Assembly (NCBI RefSeq): GCF_016545825.1
Contig: NC_052619.1
Span: 73,232,115 to 73,296,114 of the forward strand
Direction of reading: 5' to 3'
Origin: Eucalyptus grandis
Taxonomy: Eukaryota; Streptophyta; Magnoliopsida; Myrtales; Myrtaceae
Length of the DNA: 64,000 bases
The notes below the pieces were generated by a model. The model was not told the DNA's origin. It was given only the letters and a program-made list of their open reading frames with translations, and made no database searches. How positions within the stretch are numbered: position 1 is the stretch's first letter; every line of letters begins with the position of its first letter. The position numbers and the translations under genes are program-made. Shown here piece after piece: positions 1-10,825 of the stretch.

Positions 1-159
1 AGAAAAGAAGGAAATAGCAATTTTTAGTAAGTCGTGTACGTGGAAACTAAGTTCTGTCTTGCCAAATGAAAAGTCCTTCAGACTTGTTCATCCATCAGAG
101 ACCATGTCTTGTCAATTGGATTTTGTCTAAATCTACTTGAAAGTTTGATTAATACTCAC

Positions 160-303
160 CGAATCCGAATCAATGGAAAGTGTGTGTTTACTCTGAGATC
201 CAAAGTCACTCTGAGGAAGCATTTCACTGGAGATGTCACCAGCTTGGTGGTGGTCCTCTTGGTTGTTCTCGATGGCAGCATTGTCAACCATCTTTAATGT
301 CCC
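160..303 (-). other. exon-like unit 1 (144 nt, open)
   Basis: The segment is flanked by acceptor CTTTAG and donor GTGAGT on the minus strand. It is open only in the frame starting at its first base, giving a hydrophilic 48-residue peptide with the core MVDNAAIENNQ followed by AGDISSEMLPQSD. Because 144 is divisible by three and the frame starts at a codon boundary, it could be included or skipped without shifting the frame. No family is recognised. Confidence 0.55.
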
Positions 304-474
304 CTAAAGAAAACCAAAAAAGAAGGAAATAGCAATTGTTATTAAGTCTCATGTGTGGAAACTAAATCCTGTCTTGCCAAATGAAAGGACCTTCAAACTT
401 ATTCATCCACCAGAGACCATGTCCTTTCAACTGGTTTTTGTCTAAAGCTACATAAAAGTTTGATTATCACTCAC

Positions 475-617
475 CAAATCAGAATCAATGGAAAGTATGT
501 GTTTACTGTGAGATCCAGAGTCACTCTGAGGAAGTATTTCACTGGAGATGTCACCAGCTTGGTGGTGGTGGTTTTGTTGTTCTCGATGGCAGCATTGTCA
601 ACCATCCTTAATGTCCC
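475..617 (-). pseudogene. exon-like unit 2 (143 nt, frameshifted)
   Basis: It has the same borders as its neighbours, but the G/T tract near 550-560 (+ strand) is one base shorter, so the unit is 143 nt and the frame breaks inside the His-rich stretch. It is the only unit of the five whose length is not a multiple of three. Confidence 0.55.
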
Positions 618-788
618 CTAAAGAAAACGAAAAAAGAAGGAAATAGCAATTGTTAGGAAGTCTTGTGTGGGGAAACTAAATCCTGTCTTCCCAAATGAAA
701 GGACCTTCAAACTTATTCATCCATCAGAGACCATGTCCTTTCAACTGGTTTTTGTCTAAAGCTACATGAAAGTTTGATTAACACTCAC

Positions 789-932
789 CAAATCAGAATC
801 AATGGAAAGTGTGTGTTTACTGTGAGATCCAGAGTCACTCTGAGGAAGTATTTCACTGGAGATGTCACCAGCTTGGTGGTGGTGGTTTTTGTTGTTCTCG
901 ATGGCAGCATTGTCAACCATCCTTAATGTCCC
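789..932 (-). other. exon-like unit 3 (144 nt, open)
   Basis: It has an intact acceptor and donor. The peptide reads MVDNAAIENNKNHHHQAGDI and continues in frame to the donor. It differs from unit 2 by one restored base and is otherwise almost identical to it. Confidence 0.55.
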
Positions 933-1104
933 CTAAAGAAAACGAAAAAAAGAAGGAAATAGCAATTGTTAGTAAGTCTTGTGTGGGGAAACTAAAGCCT
1001 GTCTTGCCAAATGAAAGGACCTTCAAATTTATTCATCCATCAGAGACCATGTCCTTTCAACTGGGTTTTGACTAGTTATAATTAAAAGTTTGATTAACAC
1101 TCAC

Positions 1105-1248
1105 CGAATCAAAATCAGTGGAAAGTGTGTGTTTACTCTGAGATCCGGAGTCACTTTGAGGAAGCATGTCACTGGAGATGTCACCAACTAGGTGGTGGTG
1201 GTTTTGGTTGCTCTCGGTGGCAGCGTTGTCAACCATCTTTAATGTCCC
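1105..1248 (-). other. exon-like unit 4 (144 nt, open)
   Basis: It has an intact acceptor (CTTTAG) and donor (GTGAGT). The peptide core is MVDNAATESNQNHHHLVGDI, followed by a Ser/Asp/Gln-rich tail. This unit is more diverged from units 1-3, and substitutions occur in both exon and spacer. Confidence 0.55.
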
Positions 1249-1420
1249 CTAAAGAAAACAATTTAAGAAAAAAAGAGAAGGAAATAGCAATTGTTAGTAA
1301 GTGGCGCGTGTGGAAACTAAATTGTGTTCAGCCAAATGAAAGGACCTTCAAACTTGTTCATCCATAAGAGACCATGTTGGGATTTGTCTAGTTTTACTTG
1401 AAAGTTTAATTGACACTCAC

Positions 1421-1564
1421 CGAATAAAAATTAGTGGAAAGTGCGGGTTTACTCTGAGATCCGGAGTCACCCTGTGGAAGCATTTCACTAGAGATGTCAC
1501 CAACTTGGTGCTGATAGTTTTGGTTGTTCTCGGTGGCAGCTTTATCAACCATCTTTAATGTCTC
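1421..1564 (-). other. exon-like unit 5 (144 nt, open)
   Basis: This is the most diverged unit. The acceptor is CTTCAG rather than CTTTAG. The peptide core is MVDKAATENNQNYQHQVGDI. It is the 5'-most unit on the minus strand, and its upstream spacer is interrupted by the MITE fragment at 1629, so any further upstream exons are displaced. Confidence 0.5.
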
Positions 1565-1628
1565 CTGAAGAAAACAAAAAAGGAGGAGGAAATAGTATTT
1601 GTTTGTAAGTCGTGTGTGTGGAAACTAA

Positions 1629-1972
1629 GGGCATGTTCGTTAAAATGTGTTTATGTTCCTCGGAATAACTATTTTTTGTTCTTTTGTTCCGGGGAATGAA
1701 AAAGGAATAGAAACCTATTTGGTAAAACTTTTGTTCTCGGGAACCAAAAATGTTTTTTTTTCCCAGGAATAGATTTAGAACAAAAATAAGAAATAATAAT
1801 AATAAAAAAACTTCTTATTCCGGGAAACAATTTCTAGAATCTATTTTTCTCTCTTCTCTCTTCTTCTCTTTTCTTCTTCTTCTTCTTCCCGGAGTCACCG
1901 AGCCACGGTGAGGCTCATCGACCCGAGCCTCACTGCTCACCTGGCGGTGGCCCGGCGAGGCTGAGCCTCCCC
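1629..1972. mobile_element. Harbinger-like MITE, truncated
   Basis: It starts with GGGCATGTTCG directly after TAA (1626-1628) and contains the GTTCCxGGGAA and TTCTTCTTC blocks followed by a GC-rich GGCGAGG segment, as in the complete elements at 18236-18971 and 54045-54779. The second half and the right terminus are missing where the LINE ORF1 pseudogene begins. TAA targets and GGGCATGTT-like ends fit PIF/Harbinger MITEs. There is no coding capacity. Confidence 0.55.
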
Positions 1973-1976
1973 CAGC

Positions 1977-2719
1977 GTTTAAAAGACACACCTAGTTGTG
2001 TAGGGCACTTCCTCACACCTAGTTGTGTAGTGGCTAATTCTCCCACAAGAGTGGCAATAATAAGGGAGTCGTTCATACTTAAAATCGACCCAAAATTGAT
2101 CATCTTCAAAGTTCACCACAACCCCTGATTATAGAGGTTATGATAATTCCATAAGCACCCGTACCCTTCCAACTTTGCACAAGTTGCCCCCTTTCGGTTC
2201 TATCTTCACCTCCAGAATTTTACCCATTATTGATGCCACTTCAAGCAGTGCATTCTCAGTAATTCGAATTAGAGGCAAGCCAAGTACTTGCATCCGAAAG
2301 GCACAATGAGTGAATTCATGACAGCGGATTGGCAGCTTAGGGTTTAGTTGTTGGAGGATAAGCAAGTTATTTGAGAAAGACCATGGGCTAGCTTCCAGTA
2401 CTTTTCTCTTCTCCAAATCCGAGCTAAATGTGCATGAGAATAAGCCTGGTTCCATTTGGTCACAAACCACGTTCTCTATTTTCCATGCCCTTTTCATGGT
2501 TAGTAGGAATGCTTGGAAGTTAACATTAGGTCTTGAGTGTAGTTTCCCCAACAAGGTAGGGTTGCATTCTCGCAATTTCTCCACAAGAATTTTCTCATGC
2601 ACTCTGACTATAACATCTTCAGACCACATTCTTCCCATTCTTCTACGAAGTGCAGCAAGCCTAAGTTCCTTTTCCGACTCTCTGTCCGTGGTCGACTCTG
2701 TCTTACCATTATAGGACAT
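1977..2719 (-). pseudogene. LINE ORF1 (DUF4283 + CCHC knuckle), disrupted
   Basis: From the Met at 2717-2719 (MSYNGKTESTTDRESEKELR) the frame runs through a DUF4283-like domain, the nucleic-acid-binding domain common in ORF1 of plant L1-type LINEs. Visible residues include SPWSFSNNLLILQQLNP and GRVRVLMELS. TAA at about 2137 ends the frame where a Lys would be expected. A second stop follows two codons later. The frame then reopens (VNFEDDQFWVDFKYERLPYY) into a perfect CX2CX4HX4C knuckle at 2015-2056 and ends at a TAA near 1977. The longer reading from 2797 adds a hydrophobic stretch that is probably untranslated leader. No reverse transcriptase accompanies it. Confidence 0.75.
1988..2030. repeat. 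16-bp direct repeat in the zinc-knuckle region
   Basis: ACACCTAGTTGTGTAG occurs at 1988-2003 and again at 2015-2030. The duplication repeats the last part of the CCHC knuckle of the LINE ORF1 pseudogene, giving a second TTRC just before the final stop. Confidence 0.8.
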
Positions 2720-3221
2720 GCCCGAGCAATGAATCAAAATTGGAAGGCTGAGCAAGAAATAGACATGAAGAACAGCGTGAGAGAAGCTAACCACCAAGTC
2801 AAGACACCACGGAGCTTGCAGAATTGCAGAACAAGGGGAAAAAAAGGATGACAGGTACTTTATTTTCAGCTTGTAAAGGACAAGTAAGGGTTATGGCTCG
2901 TGCATGAAGGGAGCTCTATGAACGGCTTCAGCAACTAGAAGAGGTAGGGTCCACAACTTTAGGTTTAGTTTGGATTGGGGCTAGGGATAAACTGCGTCGG
3001 GTATTGGGCATGAAGTATGGTGCGAGTGAGGATAAATGAATTTCTTCATGGTACAGGATTGGAGGAAAATGGAGGATGTTGGACCATGAATGATATACGG
3101 ATGTGGCGTTCCAAGATGAAACAGAATGGTAAGGGGGATTGATTTTGGAAGAGGCTCCATGAGTAGGGTATTAGAGAAAACTTCTTTACTGTTTTGAAGT
3201 CGACAAAACCTTTCCAAAAAG
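2720..3221. other. no gene recognised
   Basis: This is the upstream flank of the LINE ORF1 on the minus strand. Only short open frames are present (for example 2981-3247 minus) and none resembles a known domain. Confidence 0.5.
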
Positions 3222-4128
3222 TCTAGTCTGAAGACTTCCAGACTCAAGTGTCATAGTCTAAAGAACTCCAGACTCTAGTGCCAAAGTCTGAAGACCGCCA
3301 GACTTTAGATTCGAAGTGTGCCCTCACTAACAGTTTCCAAACTGAAGAATGAAGACTTATCCAAATGCAAGAATATCTTTACTTTTCAAGGAATCATTTC
3401 ATATGGCTTATGGATGATCTTATGGCTGGATATAACATCTACTTGATTGATTATCCTTATTAAAATCAATTCCGATCATCAAATCTTTTGAAAGACGAAG
3501 CAAACTTGGAAGATTCTATTTATGGAAACCAAGATCCTGATTGTATGGGCGAACAAGATTGACGGGTGATGAACAACTAGAGATCTCCTTGATTGATTCT
3601 GTCCAACAGGTAAATTGGAATAATTCCTTTGAAAAGTGCCAACGGTCGTGAAGGCATGAAGGAGTATATAAGGTGGACTCTCTAGTTGTTTGAAAGAGTG
3701 TGAAAGAAAAATTTTAAAGTCTGAAGCTTTATAGTTCCTTGCTATTTCATTCACTAAGCTCAAAGTTGCATACAAAAGAGAAAAACACATAGTGAGACTT
3801 TGTGAGAGACCAGTAGAGGTTCTTCACTGAGAAGTCGAGACAGGAAGATTGTAAAATCTCTTTTGATTCTTAGTGGAATCCAGCTAATAGGCTGTCAACG
3901 CAAGAGAGTGGATGTAGGCTTGATCTAAGCTGAACCACTATAAACATTGTGTTCCTATTCTCTTTCATGAACTCCTTACCTTTATTCGTAGCCTTATTTA
4001 ATTATTTAAAGCTGATTATATTCTTAAGTCTGTTATCTTCTAAAAGGCAAATTATTTTTACTAAATCTTGCTAAAAATTTTATTCACACCTATTCACCCC
4101 CCTCTAGGTGTTCATACTAGCCCTTTCA
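3222..4128 (+). mobile_element. Copia-type solo LTR
   Basis: The right end is diagnostic of plant Ty1/Copia LTRs: a GAGTGGATGTAGGCT block at about 3906, then GAACCACTATAAACATTGTG, an A/T-rich stretch, and the terminal CTATTCACCCCCCTCTAGGT block ending in TTTCA at about 4128. The left border is uncertain because the first ~100 bp consist of three imperfect copies of an AGTCTGAAGACTTCCAGACT-like unit. No pol or primer site follows, so it is a solo LTR or an LTR fragment. Confidence 0.6.
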
Positions 4129-5613
4129 CAAGGGAGAACTATTACCATGGATAGGGAATACTACACCAAGAGAGAGATGAAACCATTCTCGAAGAAGAGA
4201 GAAACCCGACCTCCATATTGACACTCAGTTTGAATGGAGTAATTAGTGGGGTAAAGAAGAGATTTAATTAATTATGAGTAAAAATGAAAGAAAGGATTTG
4301 AAATGATTGGGTTATAATTTTGTTTGCACGCTAGGAGAAAAAAAGAAAGGAATATAACGTATTATGATATAAATAGGATTTCTAGATGGATGTAAAATAA
4401 AAGAGAAAGTGAGAGTGAATAATAAATTTATCAATTTATATACAAATACCTCCAATACTTAAAATGAACATATAATTTACTAGACCACTTCCTTCTAGTC
4501 TCTCTTAGAACCATTTCCCTCCCTTCATAATCCTTCCTAATCCTGTAGTGTTGGAGCATATATTGAAGACCAAAGGACACCACATGAGACATAGATACAG
4601 AGTTATAAAGCTCCCTCCTTTCTTGCTTCACTTAGCAAGATAATTACAGCTTAGTTGACCATATAAACGTTCACATGTGGCCATAAGCGGGGTCCGAAAC
4701 ATGTAAAAGGCAAAGCGACATGATTTTAATCACTTGATGGGAGTACGAAGAAAATGGCAAGTGCATTTGAGGTCATCATATAGAGTCGTTATACTGCATA
4801 TACATACACAGCAAAACAGAACCTTGCTCAAAATTCTTGAGCATTGGAAAGAAACAATAGAGGCCACAAAACCCCATATTTATCATCATGATCATTGACA
4901 AGAACAAATTAACAAGAGGGAGCACTAGTTAGATATGACACTTACCTTAACAACTTGCAACCTTTCCCTCAATCAAAGGCAATCAAAGAGGAAGAAAAAG
5001 AATGATTCACAGAGTGGGATCTATCATAAAAGGAAGAAAACAAAGACGGGTTCAGAAAAGCAATAGCAGCAACTCTCCATGCTAGGAACATTCAAGCTGA
5101 TATATAGAGGAGAAAAGAGTAAACCACTAGTGTAGAAATCTTCTCGTTTTCACACTAATTGCCGCGTGCAAGAAACTTCCCCGATGTTAACAAGAGTCCG
5201 CGTTTGTTGTTGCTTTTGATAGCATTTTCAAAGCAGGTGCAAACTATTAAAGTATTTGCGGACCCCTACCTTTATTTCTTATTATCATTATTTTTCCTTT
5301 TATTTTTCTTTTTTTCATTTTTTGAAACTTTGACCGTTTGTTGAGGAAGATATAATGTGCGACTTATGATACCGTCATATTAGTTAAAAAGTCGGTGCTA
5401 AAAACCACGTCTCTAAGTCAAGACGCAACATCATCCATTGCATATAGATGCTAAAATAAAATCCTCTGGTTAGTAAGGCAATGAGAACTCTGTGCCTCAA
5501 GACACCTAAGGTCTCTTGATGTTGGATGCAGATTTAGAATTGTATGTGGAAAACTACAATACTTCATTACCACATCAGAAATTGCAGAAGGAATGAAAAT
5601 ATTTGTACCAAGG
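4129..5613. other. AT-rich intergenic DNA, no gene recognised
   Basis: I see only short open frames here (such as 4431-4631 minus and 5159-5344 plus), with biased composition and no recognisable domain. A T-rich tract lies near 5260-5330. Confidence 0.5.
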
Positions 5614-6489
5614 TGTTGGAATATAATACGCGAAAACGACAGGATCTTGCAATTTACGTCAACGTGAAATCGCAAGAAAAATAAACGAAAAATAATAAGA
5701 ACACCAGAAATTTATATTGTTCGGTTCGAGTATCGGTACATACATCCACAGGGAGAGCTAGCAGTAAATAATCCACTATAATTGAATAATCAAATTTTAT
5801 AATCGTTCGCATGCTCGAGTGTTTCCCACATCTAGATTTAACCACAAACCCAAAGTGTTTATAAATAAACAACTCACTTAGACATAAACTCACGGCACAA
5901 AAAAAAAAAAAAAAAACACCTTACGTTCAAGCTCAAGCAAAACGTTCTATGTACTCCAAATAGAACGTCTGATTGTTCTTCTTCGTACTCCGTTGTTCTT
6001 CTTTTCTCTGTGTGCAGTGCTCCACGGCTTCTCGCGGCACACCTAATAAAGAACCCACGTTAGGGTTCAATATGTGTGCCCAACTAGTCAACTTTTAACA
6101 TGGGCCCACCACCTTTTATTTACTTCAACATGGAAGTGGGACGCTGCAGAGAGAAAAATCACTTTCTTTCTTTCGTAGCCTTTTTTATATTGTGTGTGCC
6201 CAAAAGTCAAAGTCTTGACTTTTGGGCCCCACGAGCATAACAACTTTCAGCTTCTGCAGGCCTTTTTTTTATTCTATCTTTATTTTCTCTTTTGTAATCC
6301 TTCGTACAGTCCCACGAACTTTCTTGTGTTAACCGAAAACATTCAAGACCCAAAAAAAAAAAAAAAAAAAAAAATTTGAATTTCTTTCTTGTGCATAATC
6401 TTGAATATTATCTTCACAATCAAATAATAAAAATTTTATCCAAGCAAATCGCGTTTTGCAAACGCTTAAACTAGAAATATAATTTAACA
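5614..6489 (-). mobile_element. 3' LTR of the minus-strand Copia remnant
   Basis: Read on the minus strand it begins TGTTAAATTATATTTC at 6489 and ends TATATTCCAACA at 5614, giving the expected TG...CA ends and 876 bp. A purine tract (TAAGGTGGAGAAT on the minus strand, about 6490-6502) lies immediately internal to it and would serve as the polypurine tract. It includes long A/T homopolymers (about 5900 and 6352-6374). The order LTR, purine tract, pol fits a 3' LTR; the matching 5' LTR is not in the window. Confidence 0.65.
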
Positions 6490-6559
6490 ATTCTCCACCT
6501 TAGCTCAATGTTTAAAGCCAAGTTATAATGCCCATCATCCATGCTACTCTCCCAACACC

Positions 6560-8498
6560 TCGACGGGCACTCACTCTCCACAAACGCCAATAGAGCTCAA
6601 GCAGAGTTTGAGCTTCGCCAAAGGAACAAACTTATTCATCATGTCTGCCGAGTTATCTGCTGTAGCAATCTTTTTAACAATAACATTACCCTTAGCTAAG
6701 ACATCTCGAATGAAGTGGTACCTAATGTTGATATACTTCGTTCGCTCGTGATAAACTGGATTATACACCAAATATATTGCACATAGATTATCACAGTGTA
6801 TATTCACACATTTGCTATTCTAACCCAAAGTCCGAGAGCAAACTTTGTAACCATATCGCCTCTTTCGCTACAAAGGTTAGTGCCATGTACTCTGCTTCAG
6901 TCGAAGATAAGGCAATATGATCATGTAAGGACGATTTCCAACTAACTGTACCACCCGCTAGCGTAAACACGTACCCTGCTAAAAACTTGTGATCATCCAA
7001 ATCATCGGTGTCATCCAAATCCACAAAATTAGTGGTCTCATTGCTAATGATGTCCCTTCGATACACTATACTCACGTCTGTTGTCCCCTTCAAATATTTA
7101 AGGATCCACTTCATAGCTTCCCAATGAGCTTTACCAGGACACTTCATATAACGACTAACCACGCTTACAGCTTGTGAAATATCAGGCCTAGTACACAAAA
7201 TAGCATATATAATATTACCCACGGCACTAGAATAAGAAACATGAGATATATGCTCCTCCTCCTCCTCAGTCTGCAGTGATAATTTATCTGAAAATTTTAA
7301 GTGGTTCGCTAAAGGTGTACTTAAAGAATTTTGCTAACTGCATATTAAAACATGCTGTGATCTTCTCAATATATTTCTTCTGAGATAGACGTAAAACTCT
7401 TGCAGTCCTGTCACGCAAAATCTCCATACCCAATATTTTCTTTGCAGTACCTAAATCTTTTATCTCAAATTCAACATTTAACCGCCTCTTCAGCACATTA
7501 ATATCAAACATATTTTTAGTTGTTATCAGCATATCATCAACATATAAGAGTAGATAAATCAAAGAACCATTCTCCAATCTCCATATGACTTTTTGAATAG
7601 TTTTGACTAGCCATAAAAGCATCAAAATGTTTATACCACTGTCTAGGAGACTGTGTTTGCCCATACAAAGATTTCTTCAACAAGCAAACATAATCTTCCT
7701 TACCCAGAATAGCAAATTCCTCTGGCTGCCTCATGTAAATATGCTCCTCCAACTCACTGTGAAAAAACGCAGTTTTCACATCTAGCTGCTCTAGCTCGAG
7801 ATCCTACAAAGCAACTAAGACAAGTAAAACACAAATAGAAGTATGTCTTACCACAAAAGAGAACACCTCATTGTAGTTAATGCCCTTACGTTGTGTTATA
7901 TCATTTCGCCACAAGTCTCGCCTCATACCTCACTGCCTCGACACTAGGAATGCCCTCTTTCCGTTTAAAGACCCATTTACTTCCGACAATCTTTTGGCTC
8001 TTGGGTACTTTGACCAGCTCCAATGTCTGATTACAATGGAGTGATTCCATCTCTTCACTCATAGCCCCTAGCCACTCCGATGACTCCAAACTAGCCATCG
8101 CCTACAGATAATGCATAAGCAATATCTGTATAACCATAACGTACTAATGATTTAATTTGCCTTCTCTGTCTATCTACGGCTATAGTGTGCTGCGGTTTTG
8201 CTGGTTGTTCACTATCACCAACTTTAGGAACTGCGGCCTCATCTGCAATCTTAACTTCAGTTACCTTTGAGGACTCTGGAGTCTCCCCCTAAAGCTCCAC
8301 TTCACTAATGACACTATGATATGTCTTCTCTGTTGGTTGTGTCTTAGAACCTCTCTGTTGAAGCATTGCAGTCTCGTCGAAGATCACATCTTTGCTGATT
8401 AGAAAACCGGGTGATCTAGGATCGATGCACCACAGCTAGTAAGCTTTCATCACATGTGCATAAACCAGAAATATGCACTTATTCGCCCTCGGCTCATG
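6560..8498 (-). pseudogene. Copia pol remnant (integrase C-term, RT, RNase H)
   Basis: From right to left on the minus strand: an integrase C-terminal region (CIFLVYAHVMKAY, then ISKDVIFDE, about 8380-8490); the RT start (SSEWLGAMSEEMESLHCNQT, 7901-8098); RT core segments (KTAFFHSELEEHIYMRQPEE and SPRQWYKHFD, 7537-7779; YVDDMLI in 7284-7664); and Copia RNase H (TRPDISQAVSVVSRYMK and ALSSTEAEYMAL, 6815-7222; the remainder at 6571-6807). At least four frame breaks and an in-frame stop separate these blocks. gag, protease and most of the integrase are missing beyond 8498, where a Gypsy LTR begins. Confidence 0.85.
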
Positions 8499-9870
8499 TG
8501 ACATCCTGAACTTCGAGTCCTCTAAGGGATGAATGGATGTGAATTTCAGCAATGCATTGTTCGTTGATCTCACTCAGAATTGATCACTCTTGAGATACTA
8601 ACCTTGAGGGAAAAGGTTAATGAGGAAAGAACTTGTACAACTACAGAAGTTGACCTGGGAAAACGACTTGACCGTGAGACTTGCATGAGGACGATCCTAT
8701 AAATAGGCAAGCCGATTTCAGGGAATGACTAGAAGTCGATTCGCGAAAAGAACATAATGGAATGATGGGTGATTCCGTTTACTGTTATAGAGCCCACGAA
8801 CGACCCTATGTCGATCCTCAATAACCATGTACTTTGAAATAAGAATCTATTATCCGCAAATTCATGTAGTCAAGGATGTCCATGTGTCGAGATGTCTTGA
8901 ACGTGGTTTGGCACAAGTCGATTATGCGTGAATCTTCAAAACCACCTGTCAATTTGAGTTGTACCCAAAATGACATTAGCGCAAAATTGACATGGCATAA
9001 GAATCCAAGATTGGACTTTAAATTATCAGGAACATTTGGGACGGACTTTGGATGAAGCTACTTCGTCAGTCAATAGCGACGGTTAAGCCGAGTACTTGGA
9101 AAAGGGATTTTCGGACCAAGGAAGCGAGCCCATGAGGAAGTGAGCCGGGTCAAGCTAGTGTGGGCCTTAGGCCCAAGGTGGGATAGCCCATGATGGGCCC
9201 AAAGCAGGTAAGTGAGCCCATTGGGCCCAAACCAATTATTCATCTTCCAAGCCTATTACTTAACCTTAAGCCCATTTGAGCCCAACCAATTCCCGAGCCC
9301 GTTACTATTCATTTCCAAGACCATTTCTTAGGCCCGCCCATCATTTTTAGCCCAAGAGCTGATTGGGAATTTGTGCAATGTGGAAATGACCATTTTGCCC
9401 CTAAAAGCATGTGGATAAAGCAAAGGAAGAGAGAGAAGTTGAGGTCATCTTGCATGGGGACTTGAAGCAAGCCTTCAATGGCCTTCTTGGAGAGTGTAGC
9501 AGCCCTCACATCACTCTCTCTCTCCCCTCTTCAGCACCAAAAACCATCGGACTCTCTCTCCCCTTGTTTCTCCTTCTTCCAGTTTCTACTCCAACTAACC
9601 TTCTTGTGAAAACTTGAGTTGTTTTTTACCTTCCCGGATGAATCAGCCTTCGTGCCACCCACCAGCGTGTTCGAAGGCCCAAACCGTTAAGGAGGACCCG
9701 ACCACTCGCCAAACGGAGCCGCCGGCTGACCCGTACGTTGGCTTGAAGTCGTCGGTCGCCAGTCCATTGGTCCACCTGCAACTTACAGCCTTTTGGCTCT
9801 TTTTCTTAACGGGTATTGGCCTTGCTTTTACCAAACACACTTCTTTTTCATGCCCCTTAATTTAGTCAGA
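8499..9870 (+). mobile_element. Gypsy LTR-like sequence (right border unclear)
   Basis: It begins TGACATCCTGAACTTCGAG, abruptly joined to the Copia pol remnant. The start resembles the second LTR start at 10230 (TGACATCCTGAAATTCGACC), and both contain related GATCACTC...CTAACC blocks. GGCCTTAGGCCCAAG-type palindromic stretches at about 9120-9350 and a CTCTCTC-rich segment at about 9505-9570 are usual in the U3/R part of such LTRs. I see no convincing terminal CA or primer site, so the right end is approximate. Confidence 0.45.
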
Positions 9871-10229
9871 CTTTTTGTTCATTGAACTTTTGGAGCACTT
9901 ATGACTTTCGAGATGCTTTTCACGTTTTCTCGTAAATGTCAATTGCATGTGGCCAATCTTTGTGTCTTACCCCAGAGAAGGGGATGCTCACTACTCAGGA
10001 CTTAGAAATGAATAATCGGGCCTAAATTGGTTAAAGCAATGGATATCAGTGTTTGGGTAGAGAATGAAATGCTCTTCTTCACCTTGGAATGAGTCAAGCT
10101 CTAATGAGAATTCCTCTGAAGTTATCACCAGAAGATTGATGCAAGTGAAAGTAATATAATCTTTTTCAACCTTTCGCTCTACAACACGCTCATAACCTCC
10201 TATGCTGCCCTAATGTAGGGTCGTTCTTG
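9871..10229. other. no gene recognised
   Basis: This stretch lies between two Gypsy LTR starts and may be the remainder of the first LTR or its internal flank. It has no open frame of note. Confidence 0.4.
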
Positions 10230-10640
10230 TGACATCCTGAAATTCGACCCCGTTTTGATAAAGTGAAATGGGCATTTCGTCGATGTGCTTATAGTCCTTT
10301 TTCTCTGAGCTAATCACTCACGAGTTAACTAACCTATTGAGTGAAGCCGTTAAGGGATGTATCCGCGGTAAAAATCCCTTAAAGCTACTTAATTAGTTGG
10401 ATTGGGCTAAAATCACGTCTAATCGATTCTAACCATGGAATTTAATTTGGTTTCGGGAATCGAATTTTTAGCGTGTCACAATTCATTTTTAGGATCCTGT
10501 TTCATCATCCGTCAATTTATTGACAAGTCCAAAATTTCGGGAAAGAAATTATCGAAGGAAAAATTGAAGACCGAAAGAAAATAGAAAGGGAAAGAGAAAA
10601 GAAAAAAATAAGAATAATATTATTATTTTATTTTATTTCT
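10230..10640 (+). mobile_element. Gypsy LTR fragment, second copy
   Basis: It starts TGACATCCTGAAATTCGACC and includes GTTAAGGGATGTATCCGCGG, a block I associate with this LTR class. It fades into a purine-rich and then a CTCTCT-rich tract at about 10550-10690. It appears to be inserted in, or joined to, the internal region of the minus-strand Tat element on its right. Confidence 0.45.
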
Positions 10641-10803
10641 TTCTCTCCCTCTCTCTTCTTTTCTCTCTCTCTCTTTTCTCTCTTCCTCCAAGATAATTTG
10701 TTTTAAGCAAGATTAAAAATCTAAGCCACCGACTCGCATATAAAAAAAAAAAACCTAAGTCAAGAAAGATATTAAACAAGACATAAAGGCCTAAGTCCTC
10801 AAA

Positions 10804-10820
10804 GTCCCCAGCGGAGTCGC
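10804..10820 (-). promoter_or_regulatory. retroelement primer-binding site
   Basis: On the minus strand it reads GCGACTCCGCTGGGGAC, directly internal to the end of the minus-strand Tat LTR. It corresponds to the GGCGACTCCACTGG site of the complete element at 25663. Tat/Ogre elements are described as using a tRNA-Arg type primer. Confidence 0.55.
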
Positions 10821-10825
10821 AAAGT

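Larger units (their letters stand above)
1..1620 (-). repeat. tandem array, ~315 bp unit, each with an exon-like segment
   Basis: Five consecutive units are visible. Exon-like segments begin (minus strand) at 303, 617, 932, 1248 and 1564, giving periods of 314, 315, 316 and 316 bp. Between them lie ~170 bp intron-like spacers that start GTGAGT and end in a T-rich tract plus CTTTAG or CTTCAG. The array runs off the left edge of the window and is cut on the right by a MITE fragment at 1629. It could be tandem exon duplication in one gene whose remainder lies to the left, or a satellite amplified from one exon. I do not recognise the gene family. Confidence 0.85.

Noticed and set aside
809..1367. 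Plus-strand frames in the left array (MCVYCEIQSHSEE...)
   Set aside because: The minus strand has matching splice borders and a frame conserved in four of five units, so the plus frames are shadows.
2430..2851. Plus-strand frames across the LINE ORF1 remnant
   Set aside because: They are antisense to a clear DUF4283 domain.
4431..4631. 66-codon minus frame (MKQERRELYNSVSM...)
   Set aside because: Short, no recognisable domain, no neighbouring exon signals.
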